DNA of 64,000 nt from JAOUEA01 sp963825685 (lineage in GTDB: Bacteria; Actinomycetota; UBA4738; HRBIN12), in the NCBI GenBank assembly GCA_963825685.1, contig CAWGUD010000021.1:217278-281277 (forward strand), read 5' to 3'. The notes beneath the pieces were generated by a model. That model did not search any database. It saw only the letters and a list, made by a program, of their open reading frames with translations, and was not told the DNA's origin. The position numbers and the translations under genes were made by a program. This document shows positions 8,794 through 17,594 of this stretch, piece by piece (within the stretch, counting starts at the first letter, position 1; every line of letters begins with the position of its first letter).

Positions 8794-10256
8794 GTGAGCG
8801 ACACCGACGTACCAGTCCGCTTCCCCGTCACCCTGATCCCCGGCGACGGCATCGGCCCGGAGGTGGTCGCGTCCGCGAAGGCGATCGTCGAGGCCGCGGG
8901 TGCCCCGATCGACTGGGAGGAGGCCGAGGCCGGCGCGGAGGTCTTCAAGAAAGGGCGTTGCCTCGGGCGTGCCCCAGGAGACGATGGATTCGATCGCGCG
9001 CACCCGCGTCTCGCTGAAGGGACCGCTCGAGACCCCGGTCGGCTTCGGGGAGAAGAGCGCGAACGTCACCCTGCGCAAGCTCTACGAGACCTACGCCAAC
9101 GTGCGCCCCGTGCGCGAGATGCCCGGGGTCACCACCCCGTACTCGGGCCGGGGCATCGACATGGTGATGGTCCGCGAGAACGTCGAGGACCTCTACGCCG
9201 GGATCGAGTACATGCAGACCCCCGGGGTGGCCCAGGCGTTGAAGCTGATCTCGCGTCAAGGGCTCGGAGAAGATCGCGCGGTTCGCCTTCGAGTACGCGC
9301 GCAGCGAGGGTCGTCCCACGGTGGCGTGCGCGACCAAGGCCAACATCATGAAGTTCACCGAGGGCACGCTCAAACGCGTCTTCGAGCAGGTGGCACCGGA
9401 CTACCCCGACATCGAGAGCTGGCACGTGATCGTCGACAACGCCGCGCACCAGCTCGTCAAGCGCCCCGAGCAGTACGACGTGATCGTCACGACGAACATG
9501 AACGGCGACATCCTCTCGGACCTGTCCTCGGCGCTGATCGGCGGCCTGGGCTTCGCGCCGAGCGCCAACATCGGCAACGACGTCGCGATCTTCGAGGCGG
9601 TGCACGGCTCGGCGCCCAAGTACGCGGGCAAGGACGTGATCAACCCGACGGCGATGATCCTGTCCTCGGTGCTGATGCTGCGCTACCTCGGCCTGTTCGA
9701 GCAGGCCACCGCGATCGAGCACGCGGTCTTCGTCACGCTCGAGTCGGGCACGCTCACCGGCGACGTCCTCGGCTATGACCGAGGCACCCCGACGACGGCC
9801 TACACCGAGGCGATCATCGCCAACCTGGGCAAGCGGACCGAGAACTGGACCGTGCGGGAGGTCAAGCCGCTCGAGCTCCCGGTGCTCTCGGCCGACCCCG
9901 ACTACGTCAAGCCCACCGAGCGCAACGTGGTCGGCCTGGACGTGTTCGTGGAGTCCCCGCTCACGGCCGAAGAGCTCGGCGCCTCGCTCACCGAGCTCGC
10001 CGAGGGCACCCGGCTCGAGCTGAAGATGATCTCCAGCCGTGGCACGAAGGTCTACCCGCCGACCGGCGCGATCACCGACACGCTGGACCACTGGCGGTGT
10101 CGGTTCATCATCCGGGAGAACCCCGGGGACCTGTGGGACGAGGACGTGCACCAGCTGCTCGCGCGCATCTCGCGCCGGCACACGTGGATGCACATCGAGA
10201 AGCTGATGGAGTTCGACGGCGAGCTCGGCTTCACGAGGGACCAGGGCGAGAACTGA
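8794..10256 (+). CDS. icd: Isocitrate dehydrogenase, Thermus/Rickettsia-type (two frame breaks)
   Basis: This TCA-cycle enzyme of the isocitrate/isopropylmalate dehydrogenase family oxidises isocitrate to 2-oxoglutarate. Motifs are IPGDGIGPEVV at the N-terminus, RENVEDLYAGIEY, NMNGDILSDLSSALIGGLGF and VHGSAPKYAGKDVINPTAM, the coenzyme loop. A C-terminal extension of about 140 residues (from about residue 345) distinguishes the Thermus/Rickettsia-type enzyme from the E. coli form. Frame breaks sit at AAGAAAGGGC (about 8950) and CGCGTCAAGGGC (about 9256), each explained by one extra base. Corrected length is about 486 aa. The GTG start has a GAGGAGG Shine-Dalgarno. Confidence 0.9.
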
Positions 10257-10270
10257 TGGAGCGAACGGTC

Positions 10271-10309
10271 GGGGCCGGGGCGTCGTGGTGAGCGACTCGC
10301 CCCGGCCCC
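10271..10309 (+). terminator. Hairpin downstream of icd
   Basis: GGGGCCGGGGCG (10271-10282) is perfectly complementary to CGCCCCGGCCCC (10298-10309) across a 15-nt loop, 15 bases after the icd stop. There is no T-run. This is a strong GC hairpin, probably a terminator. Confidence 0.55.
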
Positions 10310-10354
10310 ACCGATCACGGCCGACCCGATGCCGGGCCGGCCGGTGCCGGAGGA

Positions 10355-10400
10355 TCCGGTTCCCCTGAGAGAGGTGCGCTCGCGCGCGAGGGGAACCGGA
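10355..10400 (-). terminator. Hairpin downstream of the 48-aa gene
   Basis: TCCGGTTCCCCT (10355-10366) pairs perfectly with AGGGGAACCGGA (10389-10400) around a 22-nt GC-rich loop. It begins 13 bases beyond the stop of the small minus-strand gene ending at 10413, so it is placed to terminate that transcript. Confidence 0.5.
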
Positions 10401-10412
10401 CCACCCGGACGT

Positions 10413-10559
10413 TCACCGGACGGGGCGCGGCCGGCGCTCGGGCGAGACGCCCTCGCGCCCGCGGCGAACGCGGCGCCGTCCGCTGCGGAGGCGCTCGCTG
10501 GCGTCCCGCAGCTCCCGCTCTCGGTGGCGGAACAGATCGTCGGTCCAACCGAAGATCAT
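10413..10559 (-). CDS. 48-residue basic small protein, unknown
   Basis: The product starts MIFGWTDDLFRHRERELRDA and continues as an Arg-rich helix-forming sequence (16 Arg in 48 residues). A perfect AAGGAGG Shine-Dalgarno lies 6 bases before the ATG and a strong hairpin follows the stop, which supports a real gene despite its size. It is transcribed away from the DUF5937/ArsR-type regulator at 10670, with an inverted repeat between them, so that regulator may control it. I recognise no family. The charge suggests nucleic-acid or protein binding, but nothing proves it. Confidence 0.55.
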   Translation of the reverse strand: MIFGWTDDLFRHRERELRDASERLRSGRRRVRRGREGVSPERRPRPVR

Positions 10560-10587
10560 CGCTGCACCTCCTTCGTTCGATCATCCC

Positions 10588-10603
10588 TGTAGCGTTTGCT
10601 ACA
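10588..10603. promoter_or_regulatory. Inverted repeat in the divergent intergenic region (candidate operator)
   Basis: TGTAGC-GTTT-GCTACA has perfect 6-bp arms. It sits 29 bases upstream of the 48-aa gene and about 66 bases upstream of the divergent ArsR-like regulator, a usual position for an autoregulatory operator. An AT-rich stretch (GCATTTAAGCTAA, about 10647-10659) lies close to the regulator start. Confidence 0.45.
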
Positions 10604-10669
10604 ACGTTTCAAGGCGCAGGATAGGGGCTTGCCTTCCCACATGAAAGCATTTAAGCTAACCCGAAAGCG

Positions 10670-11680
10670 ATGGCGATCAGCATCCACCTCTCGAGCGACG
10701 ACCTGGCGGAGACTCGGTTCGCGTTCTCCCCGATCTGGGAGCTCGGGATGAGCCTGTACAAGCCGATGCGCGACCCCTCGAAGCACGCGTTGCATCTGCC
10801 GTGGGTGCAGGAGGCGAAGGCCGCGATCGAGGGCCGCGACCTCGGGATCCTCTTCGCGATGGTCCCGCCCCCGGGACTGCCCCCGACCTTGCATCCGTAC
10901 ATCCCCGACTTCCTCACGCCGGCCCCCGAGACGCCGTTCCCCCAGTTCGAGGACGAGCTGGAGCAGGTGGCCCGCACCGAGCCCGCCCGCATCAGCGCCG
11001 AGCTCTCCCACATGATCGGGTCGCTCGGCGGGGCGCCGGTCGCCGCGATGACGCAGGAGATCCTCGAGGACCCCGCGCCGTTCGTGGGCAGGCTGGTGGA
11101 GCAGATGCGCGAGTACTGGAAGCTCACGATCGAGCAGCACTGGCCCCGCATCCGGGCCCTGCACGAGGCCGACGTGACGTACCGCGCCCGCCAGCTCGCG
11201 CTCGGCGGCGCCGAGCTGCTCTTCGCCGACCTGCATCCGTCGCTGTCGTGGGCCGGCGATGCGCTCGTGATCGACAAGCAGATGTGTGAGGACGTCGACC
11301 CCGGCGGTCGCGGGCTGGTGCTGATCCCGGCCGTCTTCGACTGGCCGGGCATCGCGATCCTGATGGGCGACGACCTGCAGCCGACGCTCTCCTACTCCCC
11401 CCGCGGCATCGCCGAGCTCTGGGACGAGCCGGAGGACGTGCGCGGCGACGGCGCGATGGACGACCTGATCGGGGGCACCCGCGCGGACATCCTGCGCGTG
11501 CTGAACGTGCCGATGACGACGAGCGAGCTCGCGCACCGGCTGCACCTCACGCCCGCCGCCGTCTCCCAGCAGCTCGGCGTGTTGCGTCGCGCCGGCGTCG
11601 TCGACGCGAGGCGTCAGGGCCGCGAGGTCTACTCGGAGCTCACAGCCAGCGGCAGGCGGTTGCTGGACCTCATCGGCTGA
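10670..11680 (+). CDS. ArsR-family winged-helix regulator with N-terminal DUF5937-type domain
   Basis: The protein has 336 residues. The C-terminal 75 or so form a winged helix: RADILRVLNVPMTTSELAHR, HLTPAAVSQQLGVLRRAGVV with the recognition helix, then the wing DARRQGREVYSELT. The N-terminal 240 residues resemble the DUF5937 domain found upstream of ArsR-type helix-turn-helix domains in actinobacteria; ligand unknown. It is divergent from the 48-aa gene, with an inverted repeat between them, suggesting local autoregulation. The ATG is chosen because the conserved start (ISIHLSSDDLAETRFAFSPIWE) begins there. Confidence 0.85.
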   Translation: MAISIHLSSDDLAETRFAFSPIWELGMSLYKPMRDPSKHALHLPWVQEAKAAIEGRDLGILFAMVPPPGLPPTLHPYIPDFLTPAPETPFPQFEDELEQVARTEPARISAELSHMIGSLGGAPVAAMTQEILEDPAPFVGRLVEQMREYWKLTIEQHWPRIRALHEADVTYRARQLALGGAELLFADLHPSLSWAGDALVIDKQMCEDVDPGGRGLVLIPAVFDWPGIAILMGDDLQPTLSYSPRGIAELWDEPEDVRGDGAMDDLIGGTRADILRVLNVPMTTSELAHRLHLTPAAVSQQLGVLRRAGVVDARRQGREVYSELTASGRRLLDLIG

Positions 11681-11784
11681 GCATTCGATCGCTCGCCGGA
11701 TGCGAGGACCGCACTCCCCTGCGACGATGTCGGTGACCATCGAGCACCGCGGGAGCTCAGCCCGCCGGTGAGGAGGAGGGGACC

Positions 11785-12225
11785 ATGGACGTCCGACCCG
11801 ATGCAGGAGGGGTGCCGCCCGACGGCGCACCGACCGGCTCGCAGAACGAGCGCCGCTCGATCTCGGAGATCGTACGCAGCGTGGTCGACGGCATCACCCA
11901 GCTGTTCCGCCAGGAGGTCGCCCTCGCGAAGCTCGAGGTGACCCAGGCGCTCTCCGAGCGGGCGCTCGGTATCGGCATCATCGGGCTCGGCGGCGTGTTC
12001 ATCGTGCTCGTGGTCGTCTACCTGGCGGCGGCCGGTGTGGCCGCGCTCGACCTCGTGATGCCGGCGTGGGCGTCACGGCTGCTCGTGGCCGGGGTGTGCC
12101 TCGTGCTCGGCGGCATCGCCTTCCTCGTCGGACGCAGGTCGCTGCGCACGGCGAGCGGCGTGGAGCGCACCAAGGCGTCGGTGAAGGAGGACCTGGAATG
12201 GGCGAAGCAGCAGATCGGGTCGTGA
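11785..12225 (+). CDS. Holin-superfamily-III-like membrane protein (PF07332 type)
   Basis: The 146-residue protein has a soluble start, then an amphipathic region (ISEIVRSVVDGITQLFRQEVALAKLEV). Two membrane segments follow at about residues 70-98 and 105-127, and the tail is ERTKASVKEDLEWAKQQIGS. This layout is typical of the actinobacterial 'phage holin family' proteins, which sit on the chromosome beside DUF3618 proteins and are not phage genes. It overlaps the DUF3618 gene by 28 bases. Its role is unknown; envelope or membrane homeostasis is only a guess. Confidence 0.75.
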   Translation: MDVRPDAGGVPPDGAPTGSQNERRSISEIVRSVVDGITQLFRQEVALAKLEVTQALSERALGIGIIGLGGVFIVLVVVYLAAAGVAALDLVMPAWASRLLVAGVCLVLGGIAFLVGRRSLRTASGVERTKASVKEDLEWAKQQIGS

Positions 12226-12465
12226 ACGAGATCGAGCAGACGAGGGCGCAGATCGAGCGTGACCTCGCCGAGCTCGAGGCGTCGGTTGCCAGGTCGCGTC
12301 CGCAGCACGAGGACGGCCGTGGGGGCGGTGGTCGGCGCCTCGACCGTCGCCGGCATCGGGAGCTGGCTGCTCCGCCAGCGCCGTGCGAGCCAGGAGGCCA
12401 AAGCGCGCTCCACCGAGGTCGTCGTGCGCATCGTCACGGAGCCACGCGCCCCCGACGAAGGCTGA
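12198..12465 (+). CDS. DUF3618 family protein (one frame break)
   Basis: The ATG at 12198 has a GAAGGAGG Shine-Dalgarno at 12183-12190 and lies inside the end of the holin-like gene. The N-terminus NEIEQTRAQIERDLAELEA is the DUF3618 signature coiled helix. After one extra base near 12282 the sequence continues LPGRVRSTRTAVGAVVGAS with a single membrane segment and a short basic tail. Corrected length is about 88 residues. Function is unknown; the pairing with the preceding protein is conserved in actinobacteria. Confidence 0.7.
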
Positions 12466-12599
12466 GCGATCGAACATCACCGGTCCGCGAGTCCGATGGA
12501 CGGTTGGATACACTGGGCGGCCTGAGCGGTTGGCCTGCGGCCTCGCCGCGAACGCGCCGCACGGCGAGGCGGAACCGAATACCGAGGTCAGAACGACTC

Positions 12600-12675
12600 G
12601 GTCCCATCGTCTAGGGGCCTAGGACACCACCCTCTCAAGGTGGAGACACGGGTTCAAATCCCGTTGGGACTACCA
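12600..12675 (+). tRNA. tRNA-Glu (anticodon CUC)
   Basis: The acceptor is GGTCCCA/TGGGACT with a G-U closing pair, discriminator A and encoded CCA (12673-12675). The D-arm is CGTCTAGGGGCCTAGGACACC. The anticodon arm CCACC-CTCTCAA-GGTGG gives CTC. The T-arm is ACGGG-TTCAAAT-CCCGT. It decodes GAG. A perfect hairpin terminator follows at 12690. Confidence 0.93.
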
Positions 12676-12689
12676 CACCTGACCTGCAG

Positions 12690-12716
12690 GAACGACCTCC
12701 CTTGAGGAGGTCGTTC
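12690..12716 (+). terminator. Terminator after tRNA-Glu
   Basis: GAACGACCTCC (12690-12700) and GGAGGTCGTTC (12706-12716) form a perfect 11-bp stem around CTTGA, followed by a mildly T-containing stretch (GTCGTTCC). It sits 14 bases after the tRNA 3' end. Confidence 0.65.
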
Positions 12717-13027
12717 GTCGTTCCGGGGCGCGCGCCTTGCTCGATCCGCAAGCGGCCCGGAAGCCCGTCTGTCAGCAAGCTGCCCGGACGTCCAGCGGTA
12801 GCCCTGTGTCTTCGCTGCACGAGTCTTCGCGATCGCACGGACTCGAGGCGGGATGCGGATGGCGTGAGAGGGAGGGTCGATAAGGCGACCAGGCACGACG
12901 CACTGGGCAGACAGTGGAATCAGGCGAAGAAGGCCTTCCTCTGCGCGGATACGTCACCGGCGATTCGGAGTTTGCGCTATCGATGGCCCGCATATCTCCA
13001 CGAGGCCGACGCCGAACGCGAAGATCG
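12717..13027. other. Non-coding stretch downstream of tRNA-Glu
   Basis: I find no coding frame with protein-like composition and no hairpin or repeat of note here. Base composition is slightly less GC-biased than in neighbouring genes. Together with the gene remnants at 13370-13560, it looks like a decayed segment downstream of a tRNA gene. Confidence 0.4.
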
Positions 13028-13219
13028 TCAGCGGGGGCGATGTGGCCAGTACAACATCGCCCCGCCGATGAAGATGGCGACCGCTCCACCGGCCGACAGG
13101 AACAGTCCGGCTGCCGAACCCAGTTCGATGTCGGATACAGCCGGGATCACCCAGCGAAGTCCCAACAGGATCGCTCCGATGGCAATCACGACCCTGCCAG
13201 GCACCCTCGGGTCCTTCAT
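13028..13219 (-). CDS. Small two-helix membrane protein, unknown
   Basis: The 63 residues contain two clear hydrophobic segments (VVIAIGAILLGLRWVIPAV and AAGLFLSAGGAVAIFIGGAM) and a basic end (HRPR). The ATG lacks a strong Shine-Dalgarno (only GAACGG nearby). Hydropathy supports translation, but no family or role is recognised. Confidence 0.45.
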   Translation of the reverse strand: MKDPRVPGRVVIAIGAILLGLRWVIPAVSDIELGSAAGLFLSAGGAVAIFIGGAMLYWPHRPR

Positions 13220-13369
13220 CCGTTCAGCCTAGCTGGGCGTCCACACCACCGGGTAGCCTCCGATCTGGCGACGCTCCCCGACATGCTCCGTCGAGATCGA
13301 GAGCGGTGGGGTATGAGCGTCGGCGGTCACAGTCGGCTTGTCCGAGCCCGTTCCATCTCGTCCTCGACC

Positions 13370-13465
13370 TTCCCGCCATACCACGCGATCGAGGGCGGCC
13401 AGCAGACCCTGAGCAACCTGGCTGCCTACGTCACCGAGATCGTTCGCAAGGGAGTTGAGGACTGA
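13370..13465 (+). pseudogene. Remnant of an SRPBCC/AHSA1-like protein (C-terminal end)
   Basis: The frame ending at 13465 reads YHAIEGGQQTLSNLAAYVT and a short tail. This resembles the closing helix of AHSA1/SRPBCC proteins, in which an (A/E)IEGxxQTL...LA pattern is usual. No upstream part of the domain can be found. Its stop overlaps the ATG of the next remnant (TGATG), as in intact SRPBCC-dihydrofolate-reductase-like operons. The assignment rests on about 25 residues. Confidence 0.4.
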
Positions 13466-13560
13466 TGGCCGGAAGGGTGTTCTTCAGCGTGACGATGTCG
13501 CTGGACGGGTTCATCGCGCCCGAGGAGCGCACGGACGACCCGGAGTGGCTCACGCCGTAG
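13465..13560 (+). pseudogene. N-terminal fragment of a RibD-C/dihydrofolate-reductase-like protein
   Basis: The 31-codon frame starts AGRVFFSVTMSLDGFIAPEE, the recognisable start of the 'dihydrofolate reductase family' (RibD C-terminal domain). It then stops at a TAG after DDPEWLTP. A full protein has about 180-200 residues. The fragment overlaps the convergent end of the P-type ATPase gene by 11 bases, which suggests that a deletion fused the two regions. Confidence 0.55.
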
Positions 13561-16129
13561 CACGCCGGCGGCGCGCGGCCTTGTACATCGCGTCGACCGC
13601 CAACATCACGGGTGCCGCGGACATCGCGACCGCCCACCCGGCGGCCGACGGTATCGCCTGGTCGAGCAGCGATGCGAGTGCCGGCACGAACAGGAAGGTC
13701 CCGGCGATCGCCAGCTCGACCCCCGCACCCCACACGAGGATGCGATTCGAGAACCAGCCCATGGCGCCGGGCCATCGGGTGGTGCTCCTGCACGCCCAGG
13801 CGTTCGCGGTCTGGGCGACCACGACGGTGGCGAACGCCGCGCCCGAGGCCTGGAACAGCGCGTGACCACCGGGGAACGACTCCCCCGGGCTCCATCCGGC
13901 CGCGAGGAACGAGACGAAGAACGCCGTCATCGTGAGCAGGGCCTCGGTGGGCCCCAGCACGCCGAACGCACGCCGGGCGACCTCCCGGTTCAGCAACCGG
14001 TCGCGATCGGGCGGCCCGTTCATCACCCGGCCCTCGGGCCGCTCCGCTCCCAGCGCGGTCGCCGACAGCGTGTCGGTGCCGATGTCGAGGGCGAGGATCT
14101 GCAGCACGCCGAGCGCCAGCGGGATCGATCCGCCCGAGAGCGCCCACACGATGAACGGCGTCACCTCCGCCACGTTGTCGGTGAGGTGATAGGTCAGGAA
14201 GCGCCGGACGTTGGCGTAGATCCCCCGGCCGTGCTCGATCGCCGCGACGATCGTGGCGAAGTCGTCGTCGAGCAGCACGAGGTCGGCGGCCTCACGGGCG
14301 ACGTCGGTGCCCGAGCGACCCATCGCGACGCCGATGTCGGCTTCTCGCAGCGCGGGCGCGTCGTTCACGCCGTCGCCGGTCATCGCGACCACGTGGCCGC
14401 GGGCGCGGAGGGCCCGCGCGATGCGGAGCTTGTCCTCAGGCTCGATGCGCGCGAGCACTACGCCGTCACGGTCGACGAGCTCCCCGAGGTCGCCGTCGTC
14501 CTCCGGGAGATCGCTCCCCTCGAGCACCGGGGCGTCATCGATGGCGAGGCCGGTCTGGCGGGCGATCGCGTCAGCCGTGCGGGGGTGGTCGCCCGTGATC
14601 ATGGCCACCCGCACGCCCGCCCGCCGACACGACTCGATCGACGCGTTGACGTGCTCCCTCGGTGGGTCGTGCATGCCGACCAACCCGAGCAGCTCGAGAT
14701 CGCGTTCGGCCGCGTCACGCTCGATCGTGGCCGGGTCGTCGGCGTCGCCCACCAGACGTGTCGCGACCGCGATCACCCTCAGCCCCCGCGCCGTCATCGC
14801 GGCCAGCTCCGCCTCGACGGTGGCATCGGGCGCGCACAGGGGCAGCAACCCGTCGGACGCTCCCTTCACGAACACCTCGTGGTCGACGACGACCGACATG
14901 CGTCGTCGCCGCGGGTCGAACGGGAACCGCCTGACGTCGGGATGCGCCGTGCGGTCGGCTTCGGGGTCGACGCCCGTCCTGCGCGCCAACGCGTCGACGG
15001 CGGCATCGAGCGGATCTCCGAGCGCGACCCATCGCTCCCCCTTCAGCACGACCTTCCCCGTGGAGCACCGCACGGCCGCGCGGGCGAGTCGCCTCACCGC
15101 CCCGAGGACGTCGGGATCGTCCGAGACGATGTGCCCCGCCGGGTCGTACCCGGAGCCTTCGATCTCCGTGGCCCCCCGAGGGGTCCAGACCTCCACCGCG
15201 GTGAGCTCGTTGTGCGTGAGCGTTCCCGTCTTGTCGGTGCACACGAACGTGGTCGATCCGAGGGTCTCCACCGACTCGAGCCTGCGAACGAGCGCGTTGC
15301 GATCGGCCATGCGCTGGGCGCCGATCGCGAGCGACAGGGTCACGGTCGGCAACAGCGCCTCGGGCACGAGGGCCACCGTGACCCCCACCGCGAAGAGGAA
15401 GCCGTCCTGGGGGTCGGTGCCGAGCCCCCACGAGATCAGGAAGAAGCCGACGCCGACGCCCACGGCGACGGCCGAGATCGTGCGCACGACCCTTCGGATC
15501 TCACCGACGAGCGGAGGCGCGGGCGATGGGCCCGACGCCAACCTCGCGATCTCGGCCAGCCGGGTGCGCCCTCCGGTCGCCGTCACGACCCCGCGGGCTT
15601 CGCCTTCGCTCAGGAACGTGCCCGCCAACGCCGGATCGCCAACCTCGAGCGACGCCGGCCGGCTCTCCCCCGTCAGGGTCGAGGTGTCGACCCTGACGCT
15701 GTGTGCCACGAGGATCTCGAGATCGGCCGAGATGCGGTCCCCGGCCTCCAACAGCACGAGATCGCCGACGACGAGCTCGGCCGCATCGATCTCGGTCGGC
15801 TCCCCGTCGCGCACGACGAGCGCTCGGCGAGGAAGCAGATCCCGCAATCCTTCGGCGGCCCGGTCGGCCCGCCGTTCCTGCGCGAACGCGAAGATCGCGT
15901 TCAGCAGTACCACCACCCCGATCGCGGCGCTGAGCTGCGGCAGCCCAGCGATCAGGGCGAGGATGGCCGCGGCCCAGAGCATCAGGGCGAAGAAGTGGAA
16001 GAGCTGACCGGCGAGGCGCCGCGCCCAGGACACACCGGCGGCCGCGGGCAGTGTGTTCGGTCCGTCGCGACGCAGGCGCTCGGCGGCGTCGGCGCCACGC
16101 AGACCGACGATGGTCTCGGTCGCCGGCAT
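13550..16129 (-). CDS. P-type cation-transporting ATPase
   Basis: This is an ATP-driven cation pump of about 859 residues from the ATG at 16129. In order: cation-ATPase N-terminal domain (GLRGADAAERLRRDGPNTLP); actuator loop with DTSTLTGES; M4 motif VPEALLPTVTLS; phosphorylation site FVCTDKTGTLTHNE; nucleotide-binding domain; hinge MITGDHPRTADAIARQTG and MTGDGVNDAPALREADIG; then C-terminal membrane helices. M4 and overall layout suggest a type II pump (Ca/Mg- or Na/K-like) and not a heavy-metal CPx pump; the ion is unknown. The frame is open upstream into the MFS gene with no stop between. Confidence 0.88.
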   Translation of the reverse strand: MPATETIVGLRGADAAERLRRDGPNTLPAAAGVSWARRLAGQLFHFFALMLWAAAILALIAGLPQLSAAIGVVVLLNAIFAFAQERRADRAAEGLRDLLPRRALVVRDGEPTEIDAAELVVGDLVLLEAGDRISADLEILVAHSVRVDTSTLTGESRPASLEVGDPALAGTFLSEGEARGVVTATGGRTRLAEIARLASGPSPAPPLVGEIRRVVRTISAVAVGVGVGFFLISWGLGTDPQDGFLFAVGVTVALVPEALLPTVTLSLAIGAQRMADRNALVRRLESVETLGSTTFVCTDKTGTLTHNELTAVEVWTPRGATEIEGSGYDPAGHIVSDDPDVLGAVRRLARAAVRCSTGKVVLKGERWVALGDPLDAAVDALARRTGVDPEADRTAHPDVRRFPFDPRRRRMSVVVDHEVFVKGASDGLLPLCAPDATVEAELAAMTARGLRVIAVATRLVGDADDPATIERDAAERDLELLGLVGMHDPPREHVNASIESCRRAGVRVAMITGDHPRTADAIARQTGLAIDDAPVLEGSDLPEDDGDLGELVDRDGVVLARIEPEDKLRIARALRARGHVVAMTGDGVNDAPALREADIGVAMGRSGTDVAREAADLVLLDDDFATIVAAIEHGRGIYANVRRFLTYHLTDNVAEVTPFIVWALSGGSIPLALGVLQILALDIGTDTLSATALGAERPEGRVMNGPPDRDRLLNREVARRAFGVLGPTEALLTMTAFFVSFLAAGWSPGESFPGGHALFQASGAAFATVVVAQTANAWACRSTTRWPGAMGWFSNRILVWGAGVELAIAGTFLFVPALASLLDQAIPSAAGWAVAMSAAPVMLAVDAMYKAARRRRATA

Positions 16130-17507
16130 CACCCGTGAGCCTAGCCCGAGGTGATGGACCTTCCTCACGGGATCGATCACACGTTCCACGGGCTCGGACT
16201 CGGGAAGCCGGGTGACGCGATACCCCCCCGCCACGGGCTCGGGCCGGCGCTGAGGCTCGGCTGCGGGCTGAGACTCGGGCACGTGCACGGTGGTCCCCTG
16301 CGCCGCGGTCGTCGCCTTCGCCGCTGCCGCTCGCCGGTCGAGCGATCGGGAGGCGACCAGCCCGGCGAGACCCGCGAACGCGGTGCCGGCGCCACCGATC
16401 AGGAGCGCCACGCGGCCGCCGAGCCCGGCCACGAGCGCGCCGGCCGCCGCCGTCGCGCCGATCTGCATGCCGTTGACCAACGCGCCGTACGAGGCGAACG
16501 CCCGTCCGCGGAACCGGTCGGCCACGTGATGAACGATCAGGCTCCGCATCGCGACGGTCTCCACCCCGTTCGCGAGGCCGCCCACGACGAAGAGGGCGAC
16601 CGCGAGCGGGAACAGTCGCCGCGGCCGCGGCGGCGAAGACCGCGACGCCGTTCACCACCGCGGCAAGCGCCATCGACCAGAGCAACCGGTCGTCGCGGAG
16701 ACGGCGGGCGATCAAGGTGGCCCCTCCCACCATGCCGACGAGCCACGCGGAGGCGAGCATCCCGTACCCCCAGGCACCCACGCCGAGCGTGTCGGTCGCG
16801 AAGAACACCTCGGCCACGTTGTCCATGGCAGCGAAGAGGATCACCGCGCCGATCACCGTGAACGCGACCACGAGCACGCGGTCGCCTCTGATCACGCGGA
16901 ACCCCTGCCGGGCCGCGCCCTCCTCGAGGCGGGACTCCTCGGGGACCGCGCGCCGCACGCGCAGCAGCAGCGCCGCCACGGCGATCACGACGAAGGTGAC
17001 CGCGTCGACCAGCAGGGCGACCTCGGTGCCGACCCCGGCCGCGAGCGAGCCGGCCAGCACCGGGCCGGCGATCATGCCCGTGTAGCGGGCGCCCTCGAGG
17101 TAGGCGTTCCCCTCGGTGGCGTGTTCGTCGCCGACCACCCGCGGCACGAGGGTGTAGATCGACGGGTTCTCGACGGCCGAGGCCGTGCCGAGCAGGAACG
17201 TGAGCATCAGGATCATCGGCAGCTCGCCCGAGAACGCGAGGCCCACGGCCAGGGTGGCCTGGATCGCCGTGGCGATCGCGAGCGTCCTGCGCGTCTCGTA
17301 GTTGTCGACGATCACCCCGGCCGCCGGCGCGAAGATCACGAGCGGCAGCACCCCGCACAGCAGCAACGCCGCGACCGCCCATCCGGAGTCGGTGAGCTCC
17401 GCCACCTTGATCGTGAGCGCGATCAGCGCCAGCTCGTCGCCGAGCGCCGAGAGACCCGTGGACAGCGTGAGCAGTCGGAAATCGCGCCCACGCAGCGGAC
17501 CGTTCAC
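16130..17507 (-). CDS. MFS transporter, EntS-like (one frame break)
   Basis: A GTG at 17507 opens a 12-helix major facilitator (GRDFRLLTLSTGLSALGDEL...). The A-motif-like loop is GVIVDNYETRRTLAIATA. It resembles drug or siderophore exporters of the EntS/MFS_3 group. One extra base near 16616 breaks the frame between helix 9 and SLFVVGG-like helix 10. The last helices (AGALVAGLGGRVALLIGGAG) are followed by about 70 low-complexity residues, after which the same frame continues directly into the P-type ATPase. The stop codon position is therefore unresolved and 16130 is a nominal end. Confidence 0.75.
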
Positions 17508-17594
17508 GAAGCGGGACTCTAGGCGGTCGCGGACGGGCTCGCATCGGCCGGTCGGGCCAATCTGCGGAGCCCCGGACGGGCTAGGGAAGGTGCA

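Noticed and set aside
11785..12465. Holin-like gene as sign of a prophage
   Set aside because: No other phage genes are present, and this family with its DUF3618 partner is a standard chromosomal pair in actinobacteria.
13862..16138. A 758-codon plus-strand frame opposite the P-type ATPase
   Set aside because: It is the complement of ATPase codons with low-complexity Arg/Asp/His composition; no independent start signal or motif.
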